Part shown: piece by piece, positions 40,801 through 52,800 of the stretch
Numbering within the stretch: the stretch's first letter is position 1
How the letters are laid out: the number at the start of each line of letters is the position of its first letter
NCBI GenBank assembly: GCA_907163375.1
Contig: CAJQUW010014303.1
Coordinates: 186,001-250,000, forward strand
Source: Prostheceraeus crozeri
Lineage: Eukaryota > Platyhelminthes > Polycladida > Euryleptidae
DNA length: 64,000 nucleotides
Direction of reading: 5' to 3'
The notes under the pieces: model-generated
The model's input: only the letters and a program-made list of their open reading frames with translations
Database searches by the model: none
What the model was told of the DNA's origin: nothing
Position numbers and translations under genes: made by a program

Positions 40801-43800
40801 GCATTTAAAGATGAAACGGTTGTTTTGTCCAACATTCATCTCCAATGCATTTATAATGCTGCAATTCATACATTGTGCTATACCCAGTGTTAAATGCTGT
40901 GTTGTAGCATTGTGCATACTATATGTTTTGTATATGCAAATGCAATTCATAAACAATATTCATCTTCATTTACACTGTAAATCGCTCAATACCAATCGCA
41001 TACGAAGGATGCATACCAAAATATTTTTTTGGTATATTTCTGTATGATCTTGGTATATATTTGTATGCTTTTCGCATGTTATTTCAAGTGTGGTATGCTT
41101 TACATACTAAAGCCATACCAGCACAATGTTAAAAGAAAGCATCAATCATGTCCAAAGTATCTTGATTTAAGGACTTTTGTCAATAAAGATCACACTAATG
41201 TTACTACTGTTCTGTAAGTAGTTAGATAATGACATTCAAGAGTGATACTTTTAATGCTGAATTCGATTTTAATACACGTAAGTCTAAGGCATTTCATGAA
41301 TAATCAATAAGTATTCAGCCATCAACAATTATGTATCATGTAATTTTGAAATAAGGCATATTATCAATCCGAAGTAAAAACACATTATAATTCATTAAAC
41401 GCAAAAATAGTTATGTTTGAGATATATAAGTCAACATGGTTGCTGAAAAGTTATCGTTATATTGAAATGATGTTTATCAATTTAGTTCAAGGAAATGAGC
41501 TAATTATGAGTCTTGTGAATGCTATAAGACAAGTTGCGAAGATGACATGCGGCTTTAATTCCACAATAAATCTAATCTAGTTAAATACCATACTTTCACA
41601 AAGAAATATTCACGGTTGGTATTACTGGAAAAAAGTTATTTGTAAGTAGTATGTAGTATAACATATTTTTTGCCATATGACATAAAGCTATTCATACGAA
41701 AGACATACGAAACACATACCAATTTGCATCGGGTCTCGTATATAAAACATACCAAGAATTCGTATTTCAACGTAAAACAGCCAATCACAGTTAGCATAGT
41801 TCGTATCGTTTACATACCAATCACATACGAAAGTAAATGGCCATTCGTATGAAAAACATACCAGATTTCTTTATATATACCAGAATCTCGTATCAAATGT
41901 TGGTTTCAAATTGTATGTAAACTTGGTATGTGTTTGTATGTAATTTTCGTATCCAGCGATTTACAGTGTAGATGCTTGCGATATGTAGTTTACTGAACAT
42001 GCCTTACCTTACCCCCGTTTAACGTCTCTTTTTCCCAGGTGTGGGGGTGAGACGGCCGTCTTGTGTCGATTCGGGTGAATTCTTCTTCTCCACTCTTCTC
42101 TATCTTGGACGACAGCAGGATTGAGTTCCATCAGCTCCAGGTCTTTCCTGATATTGTGCGACCATTTCTTTATTTGACCTCCTTTGATGTTGGGTCCAGG
42201 GATTACCAGGTCCAGGGCTTGTCTTGGCCATGCCGACGATGGCATACGCTCCAGATGACCGAACCACCGCAACCGATGCCTACGAAGCGGAGCCTCTAAG
42301 TCGTGAAGACCGAGCATCTGCCTGAGCTCATTCATAGAGCGGCGCTCACATAACTTAACTGCGCAGATCCAACGTACCATGGCGCTGTTGTTTCTAGCCA
42401 AACGAGTCATTTCTTCATTTCTGAGTGGCCATGTTTCAGCTGCATATAGCAAACACTTCTCACACTGGACTCAAAGACATGGCCTCTAAGCCGTAAAGAG
42501 ATACTCTTATTTGTGAGAATGGGCAGCAAATCGTAGAAATTCTTCCATGCAGATCTTATACGGGCGGTGACAGCACCAGAGCATCCACCTGAGTTGTCTA
42601 ACACATCGCCAAGGTACCAGAAAGACTCCACCACCTCGAAAGCACTATCTCCGATTATCACCTCCTGGATTTGTGGATGAATGTCAGGAAGCTCACCCTT
42701 GCAGCGACGGCATTCAAAATGTGGGTCATCGCGGAGGCTATGCAAGTTCGTACACCTGTGATGGATCCACTTACGACATTTAGAGCAGCGAATAGAATTT
42801 CTGCCAACTCCTGTTCTGCACACTCCACAAGGGTACCTTCCACTTTCAATGCAAGCGATATTTTGTATTTCGTAAATGTTGTTCATTTAATTGAAATCAG
42901 AATATCTACGGAATACAAACCATCCCGAAATGTCAACTAAAAATGACAGTTTGAAATTAAATTTTAATTGCTTGTCAGAAGTGATGTCATATTCATTCGC
43001 ATCTTAGGCATTGGTTTTGGCAAATTTGGGACTGTAGTTGACAGATTAATGTAGAAGTAAGCAACCGAGATTTGAAAACTTATTAAATGTTTGGGGATGA
43101 TCCCGATAAACTCTTGAAAAATGCGCAACAGAAACTGACAATACTCCAATCGCAACTGCGTTTGTGCCATGACATTATTCCAGTACTTGATAAATTGCAT
43201 CTGCTTTTGTATCTTTAAAAGTGGTCTTTTAGATAATTGAGAAGATAGAATGAAGTGACTTAACATCATTGAATATCAATTTAACATTTTTTACTTCTAC
43301 TATCTTTATAAAATCAGTATCTCTATCACTAGTATAATCTATTACTTCTATATTTCGGAGTCGTTTTCTCTGTCTGACTGCGACAAGACCTTAGCTTTGA
43401 GCCTATTCGTTCATCAGAGTTTATAATGTGAATATGTTTCTATGTACTGTATTTCTAAGATGTTTTGCAATGTCAATAATTGTTTCCACGAATCCATTAA
43501 CTCACTTGATTTCTGATAAATATACCAACTCACTTTAGTGAAACAAATAAACGTAACGTGCATTGTTATAGATTTGTTCAGCGTTACATCACATGCTGAT
43601 CATTGACTTCAAAATATTTTTGTTTGTTCTCCACACAGCAAAAAAGACAGAAATATCTGTAAAGTAGCCCCACTTTCTCAACAAATATTCTCAAATGCCT
43701 CCATACTCTCAAAGACTTTCTATTTTGAGGCCGAGATGCAACTGCAATATATACACTGTAGATACCAGGCCACGAAATCCGCCACGAATTTGCCACGAGA

Positions 43801-46800
43801 TGAAAATTTTGTTCAAGCTCGTAGTGAAAAGCTTGTCACCACTAGAGGCCACGGAATGAACCAACATTTCACTACCAACAGCCGGTTCCAATCAGAGAGC
43901 AGTTTGAAGATCACTGAACCAATCATTATTTTGATGATCACAAAATTTTGTAGTTTGCATGGGTCCTTTTTGTTGCCATGTTTCCTGGCGATTTTCGTGG
44001 CCTGGCATTTGCCTTGTATAAATTACCTTTGACTGCATTTCCAAAAATGTCGCTTTTAAGCCAACAAATTATTTGATAACAATTCCCTGATGCTTAGTCA
44101 TTGGATGCATATTTAGTGTGTAAAATAGCATTCATGATTTTACCAAACGGATGGAAACGAATTATTTGCAGGTAAAGTGTGGCAAGAATATTACAAAACC
44201 AAATTCAACAAAGGAGGAGCCGCAGCTAGAATTATGGATGGCGGTGAGTAACATTATCCACGTAAACATATCTACTAAGTTATTTGAGGAAACTAAATTT
44301 TTCTTTAAAAATGAAATCTTATTCTTCTTTTCATCTATGTTGAATTAGTTTCGAGTAAAGCCTGATTATTCATAATGAATAAGATGGCCTTTAGAAAGAA
44401 TAGTCACAGTCAGTGTCAGAAATTAGTTTGAAAGGTTGTTTGGATATCTATCAGAATCCCATCAGGTCGAACTGAACTTACAAGGTTGAAACCACAAAGT
44501 TGGCCTTTACCACAGAGTGGTTCCAACTTACTTCTTGTACTTGTACTTTCATGTGCTTGGTCACAGATACGGACACAGCGATGAGATTGTCAAAGGCCTA
44601 GCGGTTCTGGGCGCGGGCTCGAAGGTGATTCTGTCCCGATTTATGGACAATAATGTTTCAATTGACGAACGATGATGTGACAAGATGTTAAATCGATGCA
44701 GCAACGTAAGATGTTCAATAGACTATCTATTTGAAAAAGTTTATATGAAAAATCAATCATTTTCTGATAAGATTTCAATTGTATTGTGTTGTAATTGACA
44801 GCAAATATACTTTTGTTGTCAATTAAAAATGGTTGTTACTAGCTGTTGTTATTGAACTTGAATTACTCTTCACTGCGAGAAAATCTAATGCAAGTGCCCA
44901 CGTGTGCGGGGTCCCAGTGAAAGTCAATCATAATCTCCTGTGCGGATGCTGGAAAGAACCTCTTTAAAGTCAATCACAGCGTCCTATACGGATGCAGAAA
45001 GGGCCCCGACGATGCCAGGTTTAGCGCATGAACAAACATACCACCGAGACAGCGAGCGCACGACGTGAATCATAATCGAACTTGCAAAATCAAGCCGCAT
45101 AGTTACATACATCTGTCTTTTCGAAGCTCCTGCATCGACAGCGAAGTTTAATCATACCACCTTTTCATATTGCTGTACTTTATAATAACCTTATGAAATA
45201 CACAATAATAGTGCTACTTTATGATATGATGTGGCAGCGACGTTGGAAACCATTGCATGCACTAAAATGATAAATAGGATATATATGACTAACCTTATTT
45301 GCTCGAATAAATCCCAGCAGGGTGTTTAATTGACTTCCTCGTTCAACATTGGAGGGGGCAGATCCTTCAAACTTAAGGTTGGCGTTTAAAATTTTCATGC
45401 ACCGGGTATTTTTGCTGTATAAACTTTCTCATTTTCATGCACCTGTAGCTTGATGCTATACAGTATTCGTTTTACTGATTCCAAATTTTATTCAAAGTTG
45501 AAAACTCTGATTTGTAAAGGTATTTATAGCAGAATTACAGTGCATTTACCTAATTACCAATCCAATTTTAGTAATAAATCCTAGACTCTCTATCTAACAT
45601 CTGCAAATTTTTCAATCTTCATATCATCTCATCTCTGCTCTGTATCATATATCGATTGTCATTTTGAAAATGAAGACACTTTATTATTACAGCAACTACC
45701 TGAGTTTTCATATTGAATTAAATAATGCAACATTATTCACATGAATTGTTTTGAGCAAATTTTGAAGGCTGATTAAATATTGCAATTTCGATGAAGGTTC
45801 AACAAAAACACAGTTTTCTGTTATACGTGTCTCAACGACAGATGATTCCGATCTGAAGCCTAAATCTGGAAAAACCTACTTTTCTGTCTATAACTGCAAG
45901 CGATTTATAAAGATAGGCTGATTTTTTCAGCTGTTGCATGTAAAGATTCGACCTCAACTTCTGTCATTATTTCTCTCGAATTTGCATGTAGATGACAAAG
46001 GCCGCTGTCACACAGGAAAAGGCGTCTTCCATCTTCCATTTGGGATTTCCCTTTAATTGCATGTAGAAAAGAAAACAACCTATCACACAGAAAAAGTCAT
46101 CAGCCATAAGGCTGGAGGCACACAGGAAAAGCTGCGGACATAAGCCGCCAGCTGTTTGGGAATTCCAAAGAAATGAACACATATAAATGAATGAGAGCAG
46201 GTACACAAGAACAGCCGCTGACAAAAGCCGCCAGCCATCAGCCGTGTTCCGCGGATATTTACTGGGCACACAGGAAAAGCCGTTGTTCACCAACCGCTGA
46301 CGTTTGAAGACGCCTTTTTATGAAATGAACATGTTCATTCTGCGGCTTGCCCTTGGCAAGTGTGAGAGAAGAATTTATAAATAGATGTATGCTGTTGAGG
46401 TGACGAACGTGAAAGAGCCAATCAGGTAACAAGTAATTGTCAATGTCAAATGCCTAGCTACTACGTCATACTCATTCTTGCTTCCAACTGTTTATAAATA
46501 ACCGCTGTCGTGACGGGAAGTCTCTACACGGCTTAAGTACTATTCAACAATGCTTCAACCGCAGTCGACTGCAGAACACGGCTTGTGGAACAAAGCTTGT
46601 GTCAGACGGAATTGTATTTGCGGCTGAACCGCACTTTTCGGTTAGTGTCCGCGGCTTTTCCTGTGTGCCTGTAGCCTAAGTCATCTTCCATCTTCCATCG
46701 TCCGTCACGCTGTCATACAGGAAAAGTTATAAGGTGTCGTCCATCGGACATAAAGCACGAAATTATGCGGCTGGTGAAGTTCATTTTCATGAGCCATCTG

Positions 46801-49800
46801 GCATCAACCGCGAGACTGCTCTAAAAATAGAACAACGTGAAGTGACGTCTGAGGGAAGAGATAGGAAGCTCTGATTTGCAACGAGAAGCAATGTATCAGA
46901 AAACGGCTCTTTGTTCACCATGTCGGAATAGGATCAAGACAGCAGCCATAGCAACGGTAAACAGTAAAAAATAACGATGACTGTATCGGAAATGGATTTC
47001 CCTAGTGTCACATGCTGCAATTTACTATGGGGGGATTAATTCAGTAGGCCCCTATACTTATGGTGAGGGTGCACGAGAAAAGTAATGACGACCATTGGTG
47101 CAAAATGTGTATAAAACAGCACTTAAAACAGGCACTTTGCGCAATAGTTGCGAGAAAACGGCGTTTCATACACATTGGAAAGTTGTAATACGTACATGTA
47201 TTACTACACTACTACAGTGGACTGCTATTGTACTATACAGGTTGTTGGCAGAAGGTAGGATTACTGTACATGCAAAATTTGTCTTATTGCTCACAACTGC
47301 TTGATGAGATCAGCATTTACAAAATGAAGTTCAGGTTCATGAAGAGTGCAGAATAAACCTGGGGAAGTAATGTACATGTACATAATTCTCTTGCGTAAAT
47401 AGCACCAAACGCCCTTATTACTATTGTCACTGTGACAAAGATCACTTCATTAATCAACAATGTTACGCAAATAGCACAAGCTGGCACTGACTATTTTACC
47501 CAAAAGTGTAAAGGAAGTAAAAAATAATTCTATTAGGAATGCGCATTCTAACTTCCAGTTTGAAATATAGTGCTGTTGCAAATAATTGTACCCTAAATTC
47601 ATTGGTTCCAAAAATGGATAATATTTTCCGATCGTAGAGATCTATATATTTACGGAATCCTTCAATTTTGGGTTTGAGCGCAGATTTTTGGACAACACTT
47701 TCTTTGCGCCGGTCATGCTGAAATTATTTTATTTTATTAATTGACAAGGCAAGTGCTCATTTGTATGAAATTCCATGATGTCCTACAACTATTCCATTTA
47801 CGTTTGGAAACGATTTTGCTTTTTGTTAGAAGATTCGACTGGACTGGAATGGTCTTCTATCAAAAACCGAGGCCTGATGTACAATCGTAGACAATGCACT
47901 CCAAATTATATTCGCACCCTGTTTATGGCGCAGACTATTTTCTCATAAACAAGAGTGCGTTAGAGAAAACTCCCCAAGTTTAGGTCGATGATTTCTTAAA
48001 AGTTAAGTAAAAAGTTTGACAGGTCAGACGGGCCTTCGGCGTCCAGCGCCTTCGAAACGGTCGATGGTAACAGACGGGATGCAACTGTGTGAAGTATTTA
48101 TGTGAAGATATGAGTTCTGTTAAGAAGTGTGTTGGCGGTTTGCATGATTATCGAATTGTGAAGAGAGATTGTAGTCTGGAAGTTCGTGTTTCCTGTTGAT
48201 CTGTGGTTTAAGCTGTGTTATTGCTTTGGCCTCTGCTATTGTTGTGTCTCGAGTGTTGTGCAGTTTGCGAATAAGACCGACCTGAAAATTACCGATGCCG
48301 CCTATCCCTCTATGCTTATCTTGCAAGTGGTTATAAAGAGCACTGCTATTACTTTTATTATCAATCGCCTTCCTATGCTCTTGGTGCCTGGTTTTTAGCA
48401 TGCGGGCAGTTTTTCCTATATAAAATTCTCCGCATTGAACACACGTGTATTGATATACGATATGCTCTTGAAAAATTTGCAGTGATTTTAAGAACAATAA
48501 GTACTCGTGCCGAGACAGATACGTCGTATATCAATACACGTGTGCTCAATGCGGAGAATTTTATATAGGAAAAACTGCCCGCATGCTAAAAACCAGGCAC
48601 CAAGAGCATAGGAAGGCGATTGATAATAAAAGTAATAGCAGTGCTCTTTATAACCACTTGCAAGATAAGCATAGAGGGATAGGCGGCATCGGTAATTTTC
48701 AGGTCGGTCTTATTCGCAAACTGCACAGCACTCGAGACACAACAATAGCAGAGGCCAAAGCAATAACACAGCTTAAACCACAGATCAACAGGAAACACGA
48801 ACTTCCAGACTACAATCTCTCTTCACAATTCGATAATCATGCAAACCGCCAACACACTTCTTAACAGAACTCATATCTTCACATAAATACTTCACACAGT
48901 TGCATCCCGTCTGTTACCATCGACCGTTTCGAAGGCGCTGGACGCCGAAGGCCCGTCTGACCTGTCAAACGTTTTACTTAACTTTTAAGAAATCATCGAC
49001 CTAAACTTGGGGAGTTTTCTCTAACGCACTCTTGTTAATCAAAATGATCTCCCGACGACTGGTCAACTATGTATTTTCTCATAAGTCGTCATTATAACTG
49101 TTTATGGCACCAAATAACTAATTAGCTGGCAAGGTGCACATATCTTCCATACACAAATCTTCTAAGTATGTAGGCTTGAGCGATGAAAAATATGAAAAAT
49201 GGTCTGTGTTCATTGTAAGTAAGGGAATAATGCTTATTAGACTGAATGAGAGGAAAAGTTGCTACTAAATGGTTTCAATTATATTTCCTCCAAACTGTGT
49301 CCCTCATCCAATGAAAACTTTAAATCCACAGATGTCTGAAGAAATATGAAAGCCAAAATCAATGGCCACATTTCAGTCACAGTCCATACGATCCAGGGAT
49401 GTGAGAAACAGTAATCTGTTCTCTAAGCGGCAATGACATCAGCAATTGCTCAATATTCAGTTTTAGCGGTTGATTTATCCAAATAGTTATCAGCTTTCAT
49501 GTACTTTCTCAATTCCGACATAATCGACAAAGTTTCACTGCCTCTCTTCATGCTTCCTTCCCCTGGCCATTCACGAAGACTTTCCATGTCACAATTTTAA
49601 GAATATCACTAAGAACACACTGCCTTTCTAGAGCTTACTGTGCGTATGTGACACAAATCTCATACCTTGCTTTCCATTCACCATGTGTACATTGAACTCT
49701 CAATGAATGGGATGCTCATGTACAGTAGCTCTTGACTATGCTAGGAATTAAGCAGGGGTGGGATTGGCCCCATGATCTTGATGCGCGTCAGACAGAGCCT

Positions 49801-52800
49801 TGTGTGGATGAAGGGTTAAGGAAGAGCTGAGATGAGACTTCTTTTTCAAAATTCTAATTACAATGTCAATAAAAGTTCATTACCCATAATTACATGGCGA
49901 ACTGAGACCTCAAACTACATCTTTGTCATTTCAGATACATACAAAATGAAAGCATCGGGTAAGTTTAAATGAAAAATATTTTGATAAAGAAGTCATAATA
50001 AGGAATCCTAGGAATACATGTATTCCATCATGCGTTGGTCTACACGGGATAGAGTAGAGAGCTCTATGAAACAATTTTGCTTCAATAGTGTGATCAGACC
50101 CTAGCGGAAATGAATGAAGAAAGCAAAACTGCTGTGTCAACAGAAGAGTAAATTTACAAAAGAAACTTTATTCAAATATGTTTCTTAAAAAGCGCATACA
50201 TTCAACTTGAAATTGAAAAGGCAACTAGTTGTCGGATGATGGAGCTTGATTATACTATTTTATGACGAAACTATCTATTTATTCAACGAAAAGATTAAAG
50301 TGACGTTTGTGGCCGCAGACTTCAAAGGGCACCTTTAACATACAAACGTCAGAAGTCAGCCGACATAGGAGGATAAGAGTAGATATGACAGCTATTGAAG
50401 GTGGGCATTGCTCAGGAGGTCTGCTGTCTGGACTCTTTTGAACGAGGCAATCGAACACAGGTCTTTGATCGAACAAGCTGCCTTGAGTCTTGTCGGCAAA
50501 TTGTTCCAATAGGAAGGGGTGGTCTCTTACGGTCTTCAGGCGGATTCGTACGTGATAGGTTGGTGGGCACTCTCCCATAGCGACATTTAAATGCCATGAC
50601 GGCCAAGCGAAAGGTATTGAGATCACGGATCCGCAGCCACTGAAGAGAACGGAGCAGTGACGTCAAATGATTACGGGTGCGCTGAGGACGGATTGTCAGG
50701 CTAAGGGCCTAAGTTTAGAGAGGATATTGTCAGGTAGGACGTATAGCAGACTGGAACAGTAATCAAGCTGAGAGTGAAATCAGAATAGTTTTTAGAATCG
50801 ACTGGGACTGAATGGATGGATTGATCAGAGCTGCCGGAGGGCACGGAATTATTAGGAAGCCGCTCCTGAATTGTGGGGTTGCATCTATAGATAGGGATGA
50901 AAAATTACACCAAGATTGCGGACATTGTTAGTCGGGGTGGTGAAGTCCAAATTATTGAGAACTTCGGTACGAGATGACGGCCTTTCCCTGAAGTGAGCCA
51001 GATCGCTTGTATCTTCCAGAGATTATGCAACAGGCGATTGCTAGCCAGCTAGTTATGAGCAGAAGAGAAACAGTTGTTATATAACATGCGGTACTTACTT
51101 GTATATGGGACTGAAATGAAAAGGAATCTTTCTCTTTTCAGAGTCTTACAGAGAAGCTATCTGTTCAGCAACAAAAATTGACGGCGTTTTCAGAAGTGAG
51201 TGGTTTCATAAAATAATGTTATCACTGTCAGCGCAGCCCTATTCATGCTGGGGCGAATTTAGCTCCCTATCGCATTTTTGCTGAGGACGCTTTGAAATCA
51301 TGAAGATATTTGTGACTTTCATATTTAGCGCAATTTTAATTCATCTTAAACCGTTGGATTTGGCCCTTTCAAATTTGAGATCTAGCATACACTTGTTCTA
51401 AAGTTAACAATTTATTGTAACCTTTCGAACTTTCTGTATGAAAACTGTCAAACAAGCTCAACAATTTTTAAGAGTGTGCATTATTTGATATATATCTGCT
51501 GCTGCTGACTTGTATTTCGTCACGATCGTGCATTGCACAAGTCATCGAAAGTTTTGAATTCCTAATGTTGTCATAAACATCCTGCGTGTTGAAATTGTTC
51601 CAGTAATGATACATGTAGACTTTCAATTACCGTAGGGTCGCTATCGATCCCAAAGCTTAATTTCTTGTTATAGACGAGACGGTAGCGGCCAATAAAAAAG
51701 CTTGGCGCATTCTCTATAACAAAGCATTGACATTCTTAAAAACGGTGAAATTATATAATCAAAAATGCAGCATTGCTTCCCTTGGTGTCACCAGTGACCC
51801 CAAAGTTAAATAAAGCTTTTCTCTTCTTATAATGATGTATATCATGCAGATTTTTGTGTTCAATCTAAGCTACTGGTTAACTGTACTGGTTAAGTGAAAG
51901 CAATATCGGCTGATGTAAAGTGGTTGATCTGCAACAGGGCCTACTTGTTGACCAGCCGCTAGCAAAGGCTTCAAGGCTTAGATTATCCGTGGTTTATTGT
52001 GATTGACGAACAACCACTATGGAGCGAGGTAGCCATAATGTGACACTTAGATATTGGCTTTCATTTCAATAGACAATTGAGAGGCATCAGGTCATGATAA
52101 GAATTTACACTTCATGCCGATGAACTCCTTCTTTCACTGCTTTCAATAAAATTGATGACGCCAACCGCGAAAACCCTATTATTCAGAGAAACAATATTTT
52201 ATCCAGAAATGAAAGCTTGCTGTACATTGCGCGTCTCAAACTGATTCGCCTCAAACTGAATTATGAACTCGCTCATAATTAATTTCAAAATGATGTCGAG
52301 CTGTAGAAACCAACAGACTGGAGGAACAATAAGAAGATCAGCAATGAAAAAGTTCGGTATTTCTATTCTCCCCCCCCCACATTTCTGCTGTTGACACCCG
52401 GGAGTGTTGCATTGTCAACGATCTTCTCTTACTCCTAAGGGCAGTTGCACTACCGTCACAAAAGCGGAGTGTGTAAAATTCCTGTGGCTTGTAGAACATC
52501 AACAGCACTTGCTTTGCTGTTCACTGTAGCTGCAGTGTAGACAACAATCCCACGAAGCCACGAATCCACCACAGCTGTACCTTGTATTCTAACTGGGTAT
52601 TCAAGGGAACAATCCTTCCTCCCAGGGGTCAAGTAAGACTTCTCAGTGGTGTTGTGCTATCACTCAGTGACAGATAAAGTCTATCGTATTTTCTCGAATA
52701 CAACCCGCGGGTTATACGATTTTTTTAGTGATTCAGGTGCGGGTTCTATTTGAGGGCGGGTTATATGAAAAAATGTACTAACTCGCATTACGTTGAATCA

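Larger units (their letters stand above)
47948..49036. mobile_element. Penelope-like head-to-head palindrome D
   Basis: Two 513-base arms (47948-48460 minus, 48524-49036 plus) are near-identical reverse complements around a 63-base centre. Each arm is the 3' end of a Penelope-like element: the GIY-YIG nuclease, then an untranslated tail with a hammerhead-like stem and gacctgtcaaac. 5' truncation lies at the centre and both 3' ends point outward. Arms differ at a few bases. Both copies lack reverse transcriptase. Confidence 0.9.
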
